Below, one piece after another: positions 18,170 through 28,468 of a stretch of DNA of 64,000 nucleotides (the first letter of the stretch is position 1; each line of letters opens with the position of its first letter). Origin of the DNA: Bacillus pinisoli (lineage in GTDB: Bacteria > Bacillota > Bacilli > Bacillales > SA4); NCBI RefSeq assembly GCF_023036475.1, contig NZ_JAJQKI010000013.1, positions 36,179 to 100,178 on the forward strand, written 5' to 3'. The notes below the pieces were generated by a model. That model saw only the letters and a program-made list of their open reading frames with translations. It was not told the origin of the DNA and ran no database searches. Both the position numbers and the translations under genes were made by a program.

Positions 18170-18322
18170 ATGTTAGGTAAAATAATGAAGCAACTTCTTT
18201 CATTTATAATTTTGTTCATCGGTACGTTACTACTACATATAACCATAGAGGATATTAGTGTTATTCAATATATTGCGATGTTTTCTATTATGATTAGTGG
18301 CTTTTTGTTTGCGAGGAATTAA
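18170..18322 (+). CDS. Small two-helix membrane protein, 50 aa
   Basis: The 50-residue product has two transmembrane stretches (about 9-25 and 30-47) joined by TIEDISVIQ and ends FARN. AGAGAGGTTAAGG precedes the ATG. It lies 19 bp after the hydrolase stop and 66 bp before the oxidoreductase gene on the same strand, so it is probably part of that transcript. I do not recognise it. Confidence 0.5.
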   Translation: MLGKIMKQLLSFIILFIGTLLLHITIEDISVIQYIAMFSIMISGFLFARN

Positions 18323-18388
18323 GTAAAATAGTAGATAGCCTGAATTTAGTAGATTGGGAAGAAATACTTCAGGAAAGAGGTTGAAGGA

Positions 18389-19042
18389 ATGAAAGTTCTC
18401 ATAGTTTTTGCCCATCCAGATGGTCAAGCGTTGAACGGTGCTTTGAAAGATTTATCAGTAGATATACTACAACAGAACGGACATGAAGTACATATAACAG
18501 ATTTATACGAAAAGAAATTTAAAGCTATTGCTGATAAAGATGATTTTCTTGTGCTTAAAAATCCAGACCGTTTTAATTACATATCCGAACAGTATCACGC
18601 TTTAAAAAATAACACCTTCGTAGCTGATATTGTGGAAGAACAAGAACTAGTAAATTGGGCAGATTTCATTATTTTTCAATATCCGATGTGGTGGACTGAC
18701 GCACCCGCTATATTAAAGGGCTGGTTCGATCGAGTTTTCTCCTACGGTTTTGCGTACGGCCCAGGTAGATATAGAGAAGGAAATTTAAAAGGCAAAACGG
18801 CTATCGTATCGGTAACTCACGGAGCTAGTGATCTATCGGAATACGGTGAAAGTGGTATTAAGGGAAAAGTGGAAGAACGTTTATACAATATTCAACACGA
18901 GAAGCTATTCTATTGTGGAATGACGGTTTTAGAGCCTTTTCTGTTCCCAGCTGGTGCAGATGAGGAGACGAGATTGCAGCAAAAGAAAGCTTGGGCGAAG
19001 CGTTTGGAAACTATTTTAGATGAAACTCCTTTATATATTTAA
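18389..19042 (+). CDS. NAD(P)H-dependent oxidoreductase, flavodoxin_2 fold
   Basis: This 217-residue protein belongs to the NQO/KefF/MdaB group of FMN or FAD quinone reductases. Motifs: MKVLIVFAHPDGQALNGAL (phosphate loop), ADFIIFQYPMWWTDAPAILKGWFDRVF, and TAIVSVTHGASDLSEYG. Members reduce quinones by two electrons and protect against electrophiles. The start follows AAAGAGGTTGAAGG. It is probably transcribed with the upstream hydrolase and the 50-residue protein. Confidence 0.9.
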   Translation: MKVLIVFAHPDGQALNGALKDLSVDILQQNGHEVHITDLYEKKFKAIADKDDFLVLKNPDRFNYISEQYHALKNNTFVADIVEEQELVNWADFIIFQYPMWWTDAPAILKGWFDRVFSYGFAYGPGRYREGNLKGKTAIVSVTHGASDLSEYGESGIKGKVEERLYNIQHEKLFYCGMTVLEPFLFPAGADEETRLQQKKAWAKRLETILDETPLYI

Positions 19043-19137
19043 ATAAAGTAGCACGCGTTTTCTTAACTTGCAATCGTTTTTTCCTATACTAATTAAGTAT
19101 TGTTCAACAAAATAAAATGGTAATTTGGAGATTATAC

Positions 19138-19635
19138 ATGACTACAAAATATGTTAATTGGGGAGAAGCAAAAGTTAAATTAACCTGGAATTTCGATAAC
19201 CAACTCCCACCAAGTGGTTTAATAACAAGTGTTCATGGATTGTGTTTTAAGGGTGGTAATTTATTATTAGTCAATGTAGGCCATAGAGGCTGGGACTTTC
19301 CAGGAGGTCATATTGAGAGTGAAGAAACTCCTGAACAATGCTTAAAACGAGAAGCATATGAAGAAGGTTATATAACTGGGAGTTGCTCACTTTTAGGGCA
19401 TATAACAGTAGATCACAAAGAAAACCCAAAATGGGATGAAAATGGTCCATATCCTAAAATAGGATATCAAGTCTTTTATCGAATGGATATTGACCAAATG
19501 CATGATTTTAAAGCAAAGTATGAGTCTGCAGAAAGGATCTTAATAAATCCTAATAATGTAACGGAGTATTATCATGATTGGAACGAACTGTACCAAGAGA
19601 TTCTTGAAGTTGCTACAGGGAAAAGTAATAACTAG
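19138..19635 (+). CDS. NUDIX hydrolase
   Basis: The 165-residue protein has a Nudix box: GGHIESEETPEQCLKREAYE followed by EGYI. The catalytic REAYEE helix is intact, but the Gly that normally follows EEx is Tyr. It would hydrolyse a nucleoside diphosphate linked to another group, with Mg2+; the substrate is unknown. The ATG at 19138 has GGAG 8 bp upstream; an in-frame ATG 21 bp earlier has none. Confidence 0.88.
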   Translation: MTTKYVNWGEAKVKLTWNFDNQLPPSGLITSVHGLCFKGGNLLLVNVGHRGWDFPGGHIESEETPEQCLKREAYEEGYITGSCSLLGHITVDHKENPKWDENGPYPKIGYQVFYRMDIDQMHDFKAKYESAERILINPNNVTEYYHDWNELYQEILEVATGKSNN

Positions 19636-20414
19636 ATTGATAGTTGATGCTCGCTAATGGGTACATCTTGCTTAAATAATGATGAAAACTAGTGAGATTT
19701 TCCCATAATACTGAGGAAAAACTAAAAATGATTAGGCCAGTCGTTTCTTTTTAATAGAATATAAGTAGTTGTAAATATTAACCTATAAATATACGACAGG
19801 TTTCTTTGTGAATCTTTGCATAAAGGATCTTTTAATATTCTGGGCTATACAGGAGTAACAGGTTTTATTATACCTGAACAATCTAGTGGCAGTACGTGCA
19901 TTTAAAATAATGGCATGTTTATTTAGCTAACGGGTGAGTAGAGTTGAACAGAGAAATTGTATTGAATGAGTGGATAATACTATGTTCTATAATTCGGGTA
20001 ATTTAATAATTACACTGATGTGTTACTATTGGTTTTATCATCTCTATCACTTATTTAAAAGTTAGAAGTGGAAAGATCGATAAGGAAAATGAATTCCTGA
20101 TAAGGAATGCTACTGAGGAATGGATTGAGAATGAGAAAAAAGAGTACAAAAAAGTGGAGATATTTAATCTCACGCACCTCCAGTTACCTTTTTTACTTCA
20201 GAGGCTTGAGCTAAAAACACGTAACAAATTTTAGCAAATTTGTTTGCTGAAGAAAAAGAGATATAGAATATTAATTATAACTAATATTTTATATCCCTTT
20301 TATTTTCTATCATTTAATACTTAATCTAGAAAAATATAATCTATATAATTGCTAGATACTATAGGAGATCAAAAAGATTATTGGTTCCAATGTTTTTACC
20401 TGTTCACAATCTTT
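19636..20414. other. 779-bp gap without an intact gene
   Basis: This A/T-rich stretch between the NUDIX gene and the minus-strand amidohydrolase holds no intact frame with a ribosome site. Its centre holds a possible broken small gene, listed separately. I see no clear terminator, repeat or RNA structure in the rest. Confidence 0.6.
19982..20234 (+). pseudogene. Possible frameshifted small membrane-protein gene
   Basis: An ATG at 19982 opens MFYNSGNLIITLMCYYWF and soon stops. The frame shifted by one base from about 20028 runs for 68 codons as IGFIISITYLKVRSGKIDKE, then a charged helical region rich in Glu and Lys, to a TAG at 20232. Joined, they would give about 83 residues with one N-terminal transmembrane helix and a coiled, charged tail. 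No family was recognised and no strong ribosome site is visible. Confidence 0.3.
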
Positions 20415-21668
20415 TTATTTATAGTTACCAAATAATTTATTTAATATATCCATATACTTCTTATTGATCTCTTCTTCATCTACCAACAGTAACTGGCGAT
20501 CACGCATAATCCATCTACCTTGAACTAAACAATGTTGTATTTGCTCTTCCTTTGTTTCAAACAGTAAATTATGTACGAGATTAGAAAAACCATCAGTATG
20601 AATAGAAGGGATAAAACAATCCTTTTTAATGAAAACTAGATCCGCATCGTACCCATGTTTAATGGAGCCTAAAGATGGTTGGTGGAATGCCTTTGCTCCA
20701 CTTATAGTTGCCATTTTGAAAATATCTTCTGCTGTAAATCGGTCCATTGGTCTATGATTTTTTAGGAGGAAATAAGCTGCCTTCATCGTCTCCCATATAT
20801 CCGTGCTTGCATAATCCGTACCAATGCAAACGTTTATTCCTTTTTCTAGCATTCTACCTATAGGAGCGATTCCCGCACCCGTCCAATGATTGGAGACAGG
20901 GCAATGGACAATTGAGGAACCAGCATCTCTTATTAATTCAATATCATGATCATTCGCGTAAACGCTATGGAATAACACAGTCTTATGATCAAGTAATCCA
21001 TGTTCTTTATATAATACGATAGAGGATTTATTATAGGCTGAATAGATTAAATCTCTTCTCCAATCGTTTTCCATGCAATGAGTTAAAAAGAGAGAAGAAG
21101 GATATTTTTCCTTTGCCTGTAAACAACTTAAAATTGTTTCATCCGTTATATCCTCCTCCTCTAATAAGTGAGTTCCAAATGTGAGGTTTTGCTGTTGTCT
21201 TTCATAATACTCCTCAATTTGATGATAAGTATCAACAAATCCTCTTAATCCAATTTTACGTATTCCTTCAGCAGTAATACCTGGATTGTTCCCCGGTTCA
21301 GATTCACTCACGAAAGTTATTCCTTTTTTCGCCATTTCCATATAACTTTTCATACAAATCACTTGATACTCTTCATCTGATAACCCGTCAATGGATTTAA
21401 ACAATTGGTTTTGAACTCTACCTTGCGGACTATCTTTACACCATTCTTCAATTTTAATATCTCTTCCTATCCCCTTTGCCACATAAGAATAGCCATGATA
21501 ATGAGAGTTGAACAAGCCTGGTATAATAACGTAGTCATCACAATCTATTACTTCTAATGTATCATCTTGAGGGAGACCATCTATTATAATTTTCCCATCA
21601 TTTATAAATAGGTCCCCTTTGGCCAAGCTAAATTCATGATTCAAGTAACTAGCATTCTTTAATAACAT
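20415..21668 (-). CDS. Amidohydrolase-family protein (deaminase/chlorohydrolase-like)
   Basis: The 417-residue protein has the metal-dependent amidohydrolase layout: a small beta-sandwich segment (1-55), the HxH metal motif in NSHYHGYSY, later LTHCMEND and HSVYANDHD His residues, HCPVSN, and the Asp of GTDYASTDIWE. This order is typical of the subgroup containing methylthioadenosine/S-adenosylhomocysteine, guanine and cytosine deaminases. The substrate cannot be fixed from sequence. It is alone on the minus strand; no clear AGGAGG lies before the ATG. Confidence 0.85.
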   Translation of the reverse strand: MLLKNASYLNHEFSLAKGDLFINDGKIIIDGLPQDDTLEVIDCDDYVIIPGLFNSHYHGYSYVAKGIGRDIKIEEWCKDSPQGRVQNQLFKSIDGLSDEEYQVICMKSYMEMAKKGITFVSESEPGNNPGITAEGIRKIGLRGFVDTYHQIEEYYERQQQNLTFGTHLLEEEDITDETILSCLQAKEKYPSSLFLTHCMENDWRRDLIYSAYNKSSIVLYKEHGLLDHKTVLFHSVYANDHDIELIRDAGSSIVHCPVSNHWTGAGIAPIGRMLEKGINVCIGTDYASTDIWETMKAAYFLLKNHRPMDRFTAEDIFKMATISGAKAFHQPSLGSIKHGYDADLVFIKKDCFIPSIHTDGFSNLVHNLLFETKEEQIQHCLVQGRWIMRDRQLLLVDEEEINKKYMDILNKLFGNYK

Positions 21669-21956
21669 TAAATTTCACATCCATTTTTTAGTATTTTTCT
21701 ATTTTTTTCCATACATTCCATAAATAAATTGTATTACTATTTATTCGCCTTGTCGATGCTAAAACTATCTAACAATGTAGATGTGTAGTAAAACTAATTT
21801 TAAAAGATATTGTTTATGCTCAGGCTATCTTTCAGAAAGAAAAACTGTGTAACTTAGTTTTATAGATAATTAACAGGTAAATATTCAACTATCGAGGACT
21901 TTAGTTCAATCGATTACTCAAATTTTTCCTATTTAAATTAATAGCTAACAAAAAAA
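21669..21956. other. Intergenic upstream region of the amidohydrolase gene
   Basis: This A/T-rich gap lies between the amidohydrolase start and the chemoreceptor terminator. No reading frame, repeat or convincing promoter was recognised. Confidence 0.5.
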
Positions 21957-22000
21957 TAGAGTACGTTTTGAAAAATCTTTTTTTCAAAACATACTCTTAT
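21957..22000 (-). terminator. Terminator of the chemoreceptor gene at 22.1 kb
   Basis: On the minus strand AGAGTATGTTTTGAA pairs with TTCAAAACGTACTCT, followed by ATTTTTTT. Confidence 0.88.
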
Positions 22001-22074
22001 ATTTAGGCTGTATATTTTAATACGCTACATTATCATCCCATGAATGCTCGTCAGGTCTTGCAAAGTAAGAACTC

Positions 22075-23757
22075 CTAATATTTAAACTGCTCCGTAATCT
22101 TGTTTAATTGTTCAGATTGATTTGCTAGTTTTTCAGCACTCTCTAAAATCTGTTCCATTAAACTTGATGTTTCTTCAGAAGAAGCAGTCGTTTCTTCAAT
22201 TCCTGCAGCTGCTTCTTCAGACACGCTAGCAATACTAGTAATGGCAACATTCATAGACTCGCTTTGGTCGTATAGATGTTCTAGGTCCTTTGAGATGCTA
22301 GAAACTCCATCTGTCATACTATCAATAAGAGTAGAGATGGTCTTAAATGTATCTGATGTTTGTTTAATTTGCTGAGTGCCACTTTGCACGGTTTCATATC
22401 CGGTTGTTAAAGAAGTGCTTACTTTTAACGCTTCTTGTTGTACTTCATCAATAATAGAAGTTATATCAGTCACACTGTGCTTAACTTCTTCCGCCAACTT
22501 TCTTACTTCTTCAGCGACTACAGCAAAGCCTTTTCCATGTTCACCTGCTCGGGCTGCCTCAATGGCTGCATTTAATGCTAATAAATTCGTTTGCTCGGCG
22601 ATACTGGTAATGACATTGACTAAATTTGTGATATTATGAACCTTCTCATTTAATCCTTCAACCCGATTAACAGATTCTTGAACCATTGTATTAATATCTT
22701 CCATCTTTTGTTCAGATTGAATCATTAGCTGATTACCTGATTCTGTTGAACGCTTTACTTCTTCGGTCAGTGTACGGACTTTAGCTCCTGCTTGGTTTGT
22801 AACGACCATACTCTTCATAAACTCTGATACGGAATCAGCTAGCATAGCAGAGTCTTGTGCCTGATCTTGTGCCCCCGAAGCTAATTCTTCCATCGTTTTC
22901 GTAATTTGGAAGCTTGTTTGCCTTACTTCATTAGCTGATTCAGCAAGACCTTTACTTTGATTTGTTACTATTTCACTTGATTGCGTTAGATTCTTCATAA
23001 TCTCCCTTAATGTAATTCCCATGGTATTCGTAGCTTCCATTAATTGAGCAGTTTCATCCTTTGACTTAGAGACTAGATTCGTAAATTGTAGGTTCCCAAG
23101 TGCAATTTGTTGCATTCGAGAAACAACTAACTTAATTGGTGTCGTAATTGTATTTGATAACCAAAGTGATAAACCTATTGCCAGAATGATAACGACTGAA
23201 GATACGATCACTAAGAGTTTTTTTAAGTTTTCTAGCAAAACTATGGCTGTATCCCCATTTGTTATAATAGAATTCTCTCTATTTATAGCAACCTCTTCAA
23301 AGCCATTCATAATTTCTCTTCCTAAAGGGGTCGCTTCCTCCATCATAATCGTCTTTGCTTTTTCTATGTTACCTTTCTCAATTTCAGTAAATATTTCTTC
23401 AACGATCATCTTTCTCCATTCAATACTTTTGTTAATGAGTTCTTTTCCCCTCTCAGAAGCACCACTATTGATAATCTGTTCTTGAAGCAGTTTGCTTTCC
23501 TCGGTATATCGCATAAAAGCTTCCTTATATGACTGATCTTCTGGATAGAGTAAATACCCACGAGCAAGTGCTATTCGTTGAGCAAGGTTAAACGCTAATT
23601 TTTCATCCGCAATAAGAATGGGAAGTTCTTCTTCTAAGATGACATTTACATTCTTTTCAGCATTATTGATCAATAGATAAGTAGCGATACTTAATAATGA
23701 AAGCAATAACACAATAATGAGGTTAATTCCTAGTAGTTTAAATCGGATACTTTTCAT
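22075..23757 (-). CDS. Methyl-accepting chemotaxis protein, two-helix membrane type
   Basis: The 560-residue receptor has a first transmembrane helix (about 8-30), an extracytoplasmic helical-bundle sensor (about 31-185, 4HB-like with [15 protein letters not shown]), a second helix (about 186-206), a HAMP domain, and a long signalling coiled coil with the CheA/CheW-binding hairpin [20 protein letters not shown] near residues 385-405. AGGAGTACAAA precedes the ATG. Its sensor and length match the receptor at 43.9 kb, so the two are paralogues. The ligand is unknown. Confidence 0.95.
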   Translation of the reverse strand: MKSIRFKLLGINLIIVLLLSLLSIATYLLINNAEKNVNVILEEELPILIADEKLAFNLAQRIALARGYLLYPEDQSYKEAFMRYTEESKLLQEQIINSGASERGKELINKSIEWRKMIVEEIFTEIEKGNIEKAKTIMMEEATPLGREIMNGFEEVAINRENSIITNGDTAIVLLENLKKLLVIVSSVVIILAIGLSLWLSNTITTPIKLVVSRMQQIALGNLQFTNLVSKSKDETAQLMEATNTMGITLREIMKNLTQSSEIVTNQSKGLAESANEVRQTSFQITKTMEELASGAQDQAQDSAMLADSVSEFMKSMVVTNQAGAKVRTLTEEVKRSTESGNQLMIQSEQKMEDINTMVQESVNRVEGLNEKVHNITNLVNVITSIAEQTNLLALNAAIEAARAGEHGKGFAVVAEEVRKLAEEVKHSVTDITSIIDEVQQEALKVSTSLTTGYETVQSGTQQIKQTSDTFKTISTLIDSMTDGVSSISKDLEHLYDQSESMNVAITSIASVSEEAAAGIEETTASSEETSSLMEQILESAEKLANQSEQLNKITEQFKY

Positions 23758-23913
23758 TTTGTACTCCTCGTAAGTGAAAGTTGATTTTGTTCAATATTTT
23801 TATCGGATTTATTTTTTTTAATTTTATAAGTAAGTAAGGCTCTATATTTATGAAATTTTTTTGAACTTTTAATAAGGTTATGACCTAAAGAAGGCTATAA
23901 CTACTAATCAAAT

Positions 23914-23950
23914 AAAAGAAACCCCCAGAATTATAAAGATTCTGGGGGCT
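23914..23950 (-). terminator. Terminator of the alpha/beta hydrolase gene at 24 kb
   Basis: On the minus strand AGCCCCCAGAA pairs with TTCTGGGGGTT, followed by TCTTTTATTTG. Confidence 0.85.
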
Positions 23951-23955
23951 TACCT

Positions 23956-24594
23956 TTAATTTCGGTCATAAAATTCTTCTATTTTAAACATGACATCCTT
24001 AAGTACTTCAATAGAATGCAAAATATCACTTGTAAACTCTAAGCTATGATTAACACCTTCAATCAAACTTGGTTGTAATCTAGCATTCTTTTTGATTTCT
24101 TCAAATTTTTCTGGTATATAACAAGGATCCTGATCACCAATGATACAAAGTGCAACGTTTTTATTATGAAGTAACGCAAGGTAAACATTGTTCCGCTGTA
24201 ACAAAGGGGTTAACCATATAGCTTTAGCCGAATGAAAATCAGGGTTTTTTAGAATATGAGACAATGCAATGGTACCAATTGATTTAGCAACAATAGTAAA
24301 GTCTGTGTAATCATGATTATGTAAGATTGAATCTATGACTGCTTGAACATCGGAAGTTAATTCCTCTTCACTGATCGAAGATAATTCTTCTTGTGAATAA
24401 GTGTAATTAACAAGTAATACATCTGACCTTTTATTAAGCATTATGGCCGTAGTGTAATGAAGTAATGGTGCCTGAGTAGTATAACCTGCACCAGGTAACA
24501 TGATAGTTAGAGAGTTTGATTTTCGTTCTTGTTTATAAAGTTTAAAAGGGATATACCTGTTGATTGATCTAGCAGTATCACTAATAATCTTCAT
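23956..24594 (-). CDS. Alpha/beta hydrolase-fold protein
   Basis: The 212-residue protein has an alpha/beta hydrolase pattern: LTIMLPGAGYTTQAP near the oxyanion hole, FTIVAKSIGTIALSH as nucleophile elbow (Ser in AKSIG, with Ala for the first Gly), the acid in IIGDQDPCYIPEKF and the His in GVNHSLEF. It resembles small dienelactone-hydrolase/YqiA-like esterases; the substrate is unknown. The start at 24594 follows AAAAAGGATGTG; nine codons upstream are open but lack a ribosome site. Confidence 0.78.
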   Translation of the reverse strand: MKIISDTARSINRYIPFKLYKQERKSNSLTIMLPGAGYTTQAPLLHYTTAIMLNKRSDVLLVNYTYSQEELSSISEEELTSDVQAVIDSILHNHDYTDFTIVAKSIGTIALSHILKNPDFHSAKAIWLTPLLQRNNVYLALLHNKNVALCIIGDQDPCYIPEKFEEIKKNARLQPSLIEGVNHSLEFTSDILHSIEVLKDVMFKIEEFYDRN

Positions 24595-24769
24595 ACTACA
24601 CATCCTTTTTAAATTAATCATACTAAATATTCAAATTTTTTCCATAAATAATTCAACCTGATAAATGGAATGAATTTACATGAGGTGGATTGATTAGCTG
24701 TGAAAGAGGTCTTATAATGAAATAGATGTTTGAATTTTCAAAATTTATATTGGAAGTAGGATTGAAACT

Positions 24770-25603
24770 ATGCTCTTACTGTCACTTATTAGTTCTTTTT
24801 TTAACGCTGTCAATACTTTGTATGCCAAGAAATTAATAATTGAGATGAAGGATAATAATAGTTTCATTGTTGCGTCATTCGCCTATATTGCCTTTTTGTT
24901 AGCACTGACTTTACCTTGGTTGTATAGTTTTAATGCCCATCTTATCTCCATCACTTTGCTAATCGTCGTCATCCTCTTTGATATGTCAGCTAATTTTCTC
25001 TTCTTTAAATCAATGAAGCGTATAGAAGTGTCAACTTTGTCTGTATATGTGGCTTTAACCCCTCTTTTCACGTTTATTCCGAACACGATTTTGTACGGTT
25101 TTCATCCCTTTGTACTTATTTCAGTCTTGTTTATTACAGTAGGGATCTATTTTCTTAATCTAAAAGACCGAAATCCACTATCTCCATTTTTAGAGCTTAA
25201 GAATAAAGGAAACTTATTGGGGATTGGGACGGCTGTTTTGTTTGGATTAAGTATGGTTCCATCTCAGCAGTTACTTATTCATCAATGGATTAACCCAGTT
25301 ACATTATATTTTTTCCGTTCAGCAGGCATTGCCATTCTTACATATCTGATCTACCGCCCAAAAATTTGGTTTCCATCTCTTCATGTTCATTTAAGTGTTC
25401 GTGGTTTATTGGTTATTGTTCAATGGGTGAGTCTGTTGACAGCATTAACGTTTGCAGATGGTACATTAGTTGTAGCATTAGCTTTCACTTCACCAATATT
25501 TGCTGTCTTTTTAGCATGGTTTTACTTTAAGGAGAGAATTACTGTCGCAAAGCTAACGGCCTGCGTTATTACCATTACAGGTATTGTTATTACAGTTTTT
25601 TAA
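24770..25603 (+). CDS. EamA/DMT-superfamily transporter
   Basis: The 277-residue membrane protein has about ten hydrophobic helices in two repeats; the second ends ALAFTSPIFAVFLAWFYFKERIT, which is typical of EamA carriers. The substrate is unknown. No clear AGGAGG lies before the ATG (GGAAGTAGG about 12 bp upstream). Its TAA stop lies within the 8-bp target duplication of MITE copy C, and no terminator separates the gene from the element. Confidence 0.85.
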   Translation: MLLLSLISSFFNAVNTLYAKKLIIEMKDNNSFIVASFAYIAFLLALTLPWLYSFNAHLISITLLIVVILFDMSANFLFFKSMKRIEVSTLSVYVALTPLFTFIPNTILYGFHPFVLISVLFITVGIYFLNLKDRNPLSPFLELKNKGNLLGIGTAVLFGLSMVPSQQLLIHQWINPVTLYFFRSAGIAILTYLIYRPKIWFPSLHVHLSVRGLLVIVQWVSLLTALTFADGTLVVALAFTSPIFAVFLAWFYFKERITVAKLTACVITITGIVITVF

Positions 25604-25606
25604 GAA

Positions 25607-25798
25607 GGTTGTTTTTGTATAGATTGTTGCTTCGTAAAAATCCCAAAAAAGCGGAATTTTACTTGTTCATTCAAAGTCTCTACTTTAAACATAGAGAGTT
25701 GCTCTTTTCTATGCCTCAAAAAATCAGTTTAATCATATTGAATATGCGAAATTGCTGAAATATAAGATTGAAAAGCAACAAAGTTTTAGAAAAGAGCC
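25607..25798 (+). mobile_element. MITE-like element, copy C (192 bp)
   Basis: It starts GGTTGTTTTTGTATAGATTG and ends AGTTTTAGAAAAGAGCC. The flanks TTTAAGAA (25599-25606) and TTTAAGAG (25799-25806) match at 7 of 8; the left one contains the TAA stop of the EamA gene. The internal TTGCTCTTTTCTA block is present. The rest of the gap to 25.92 kb holds only A/T-rich leader sequence of the next gene. Confidence 0.83.
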
Positions 25799-25923
25799 TT
25801 TAAGAGATACATAACTTATGGGACTAGTAATTTATGAAAATATTTACACATTCTACATCTTTCGACAACATTTTCAGTTTATAATGGTTTTGTAAGCTAC
25901 ACCATTATAAGGGGGAAGAAAGG

Positions 25924-28410
25924 TTGAAAAGAATAGTCCAGGTTCTTACGGCATCATTATTATTAGTTTCTCTTGTATTACCATCATTAGCTGTGGAAAA
26001 AGTAAACGCAACCACAACGAGTGGTGTTGTCTTGAATGAGATTGCATGGATGGGGACGACCGCTAGTTATAGCGATGAATGGATGGAGCTATACAACCAC
26101 TCAAATCGTGACATAGACTTAACAGGTTGGACGTTAAACGCTCAGGATGGTGCACCATCTATTCAACTTTCTGGAGTAATTCCAGCGAAAGGTTATTTTT
26201 TACTAGAAAAAACAGATGATTCCTCACTTCCTAATCTTACAGCAGATCTCATTTATTCTGGTAGTCTATCCAATACTTCTGAGAATCTTGAATTACGTGA
26301 TGCTTCTGGTGTATTAGTTGATAGTGTGAATGCTTGGTTTGCTGGAGATAACACAACGAAAGCTTCAATGGAAAGATTAAGCCCCTCGGTAGGTGGACTG
26401 GAATCTACGAATTGGAATACATCTACAAATAATAATGGATTTGGTTTCGGTACTCCGAAAGCTCGTAATACTAGCTCTTCCCTTTTAAAAGAGATCGTCA
26501 TTAACGAGATTGCTTGGATGGGTACTTCAAAGAGTTACAGTGATGAGTGGATTGAACTTTATAATAACTCAAGCCAAGCTATTTCTTTAAATGGATGGTA
26601 CTTACATGCTGCTGACGGAGATCCTACTATTGCTTTATCCGGGACTATTCCAGCTCATGGATATTTTCTATTAGAAAAAACAGACGATTATTCTGTAACA
26701 AGTGTAGCTGCAGATCTCATTTATTCTGGCACGCTGGGAAATACAAGTGAAGTATTAACATTAACGGATGCAACAGGTGTCATCATTGATCGTGTTGATT
26801 ATTGGTATGCAGGTGACAATACTTCAAAAGCAACCATGGAACGAACTGTCTCAAATGATCCAGGCAACCTTTCTTCAAACTGGGCTACTGCTACTTTACC
26901 TTATGCAGATGGTCTTGGAACTCCGAAAAGTTCCAATTCTACGAATGGTGATGGAAGTGGAGCAGTAGAAGGATCATCAGGTGATTACGGTACTAATACA
27001 CCGACAGCTACTAACCCTTGTACGGATACAACAGAGCAAATCAATAATGTGTCACAAGCAGAAGGTGCAATTAATGTGTACTTTAACAAATGTGCCTATA
27101 CTCAATTTGCTACTACAGGGAACAAAGCTAACTATAACGTAAATTTTGAAAATATATTAATTAACCGTTTAAATTCAGCTACAAAGAGTATTGATTTTGC
27201 AACATATGAAATTAATTTACCACGTGTTGTGGATACACTTATTCAACGTGCTGCGGATGGAATTGACGTGCGTGTAATAGCAGACTCAAAGGATTCTGCT
27301 GATCCTCATTATGCAGAGCGTTTTGAAACGATGCGTTTGCTTATTGAAAAGATGGTACGTGGGAAAGACTTAGTGATTGGAACAGCAGACGATATCATTG
27401 TATTTTCTGATTCTCCAATGTTTGCAGTTGAAGATCCTACAAAGCGTACAAATAATGGTCTTCCTGCAATAGCTGATGATATACCAGTTGTAACAGTTGA
27501 GGTTGGTAGTTCATCTACAACAGGAAGGTTATTTGTTGATGCAGAATCAAAGTCAGCTGGATCTTATTTCGGTCCTGGTAACCAAATGCACAATAAGTTT
27601 GCCATAGTAGATGATCAATGGGTATTTACGGGTACATGGAACTTTACAGTGACAGGGCTTTATGGATCTGATGAGGATATGGCAGCCGGAAACCTAAATG
27701 GTAATCAAAATCAAATCGTTGAAATTAACTGGCCACAGTTAGCTAATATATATGAAGTTGAATTTAATGAGATGTGGGGGACTTCTGCTTTAAACCCAGA
27801 CCCTTTAGCGTCAAATTTCAGTACACGAAAAGCGGATAATACAACAAAGGTAGTCGATATTAACGGTAAAAAGGTTGAAGTGTATTTTTCCTCTGGTGAC
27901 AATGCAGTTGGTCGTTTAGCAGATTTAGTAAAAAATGAAGCACAATACAATGCATATTTTACAATTTTCGCTTGGAGTGATCAGCGTCTAGTTGATGAGC
28001 TGAAATACAAATACGAGGGCTCTTACAATGACTTAGAGGGTACATTAACTGGATTTGATATTAAAGGTGTATTTGAATCAAGTTACTGGAACCAATGGTG
28101 GTCTGCAAGTGTAGATATGACTGGAAGGACTGCCTCACAGGTGAGTGCCAATAATCCTAACACTCGTTGGGCTAATCCTGCACCCGTTTATCAAGATGTT
28201 GAAATACGTAAACTTCACAGCAAGACCATGTTAATTGATGCAGAAACAACGAGTGACCCAACCGTTATAGTAGGTTCAACAAACTGGAGTAACAACGGAA
28301 ACAATGTAAATGATGAGAACATGTTAATCATTCATGATGCCGAGATTACCAATCAGTTCGTTCAAGAGTTTTATGCTCGATACGAGACTGCGGGTGGTAG
28401 CTTAAAATAG
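25924..28410 (+). CDS. Secreted protein with two lamin-tail domains and a phospholipase-D-like domain
   Basis: The 828-residue protein starts at TTG and has a signal peptide (about 1-30, ending near LAVEKVNA). Two homologous lamin-tail domains follow (about 36-182 and 190-338; each begins NEIAWMGT and has SDEWxELYNxS). After a Ser/Gly linker comes a PLD-superfamily region with two HKD motifs: H556xK558xxxxD563 (HNKFAIVD) and H765xK767xxxxD772 (HSKTMLID). Two HKD motifs suggest a complete active site, so an exported nuclease or phosphodiesterase is likely. No cell-wall anchor is seen at the C-terminus. GGGGGAAG precedes the start. Confidence 0.88.
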   Translation: MKRIVQVLTASLLLVSLVLPSLAVEKVNATTTSGVVLNEIAWMGTTASYSDEWMELYNHSNRDIDLTGWTLNAQDGAPSIQLSGVIPAKGYFLLEKTDDSSLPNLTADLIYSGSLSNTSENLELRDASGVLVDSVNAWFAGDNTTKASMERLSPSVGGLESTNWNTSTNNNGFGFGTPKARNTSSSLLKEIVINEIAWMGTSKSYSDEWIELYNNSSQAISLNGWYLHAADGDPTIALSGTIPAHGYFLLEKTDDYSVTSVAADLIYSGTLGNTSEVLTLTDATGVIIDRVDYWYAGDNTSKATMERTVSNDPGNLSSNWATATLPYADGLGTPKSSNSTNGDGSGAVEGSSGDYGTNTPTATNPCTDTTEQINNVSQAEGAINVYFNKCAYTQFATTGNKANYNVNFENILINRLNSATKSIDFATYEINLPRVVDTLIQRAADGIDVRVIADSKDSADPHYAERFETMRLLIEKMVRGKDLVIGTADDIIVFSDSPMFAVEDPTKRTNNGLPAIADDIPVVTVEVGSSSTTGRLFVDAESKSAGSYFGPGNQMHNKFAIVDDQWVFTGTWNFTVTGLYGSDEDMAAGNLNGNQNQIVEINWPQLANIYEVEFNEMWGTSALNPDPLASNFSTRKADNTTKVVDINGKKVEVYFSSGDNAVGRLADLVKNEAQYNAYFTIFAWSDQRLVDELKYKYEGSYNDLEGTLTGFDIKGVFESSYWNQWWSASVDMTGRTASQVSANNPNTRWANPAPVYQDVEIRKLHSKTMLIDAETTSDPTVIVGSTNWSNNGNNVNDENMLIIHDAEITNQFVQEFYARYETAGGSLK

Positions 28411-28416
28411 AGTAAT

Positions 28417-28453
28417 GAAAAAGGACCTCTGTGTAAATGACAGAGGTCCTTTA
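28417..28453. terminator. Bidirectional terminator between convergent genes
   Basis: AAAGGACCTCTGT pairs perfectly with ACAGAGGTCCTTT around GTAAATG. An A run on the left gives T's for the minus-strand gene, and TTTAA follows on the plus strand. Confidence 0.85.
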
Positions 28454-28468
28454 ACGTATAGAAAGGTT

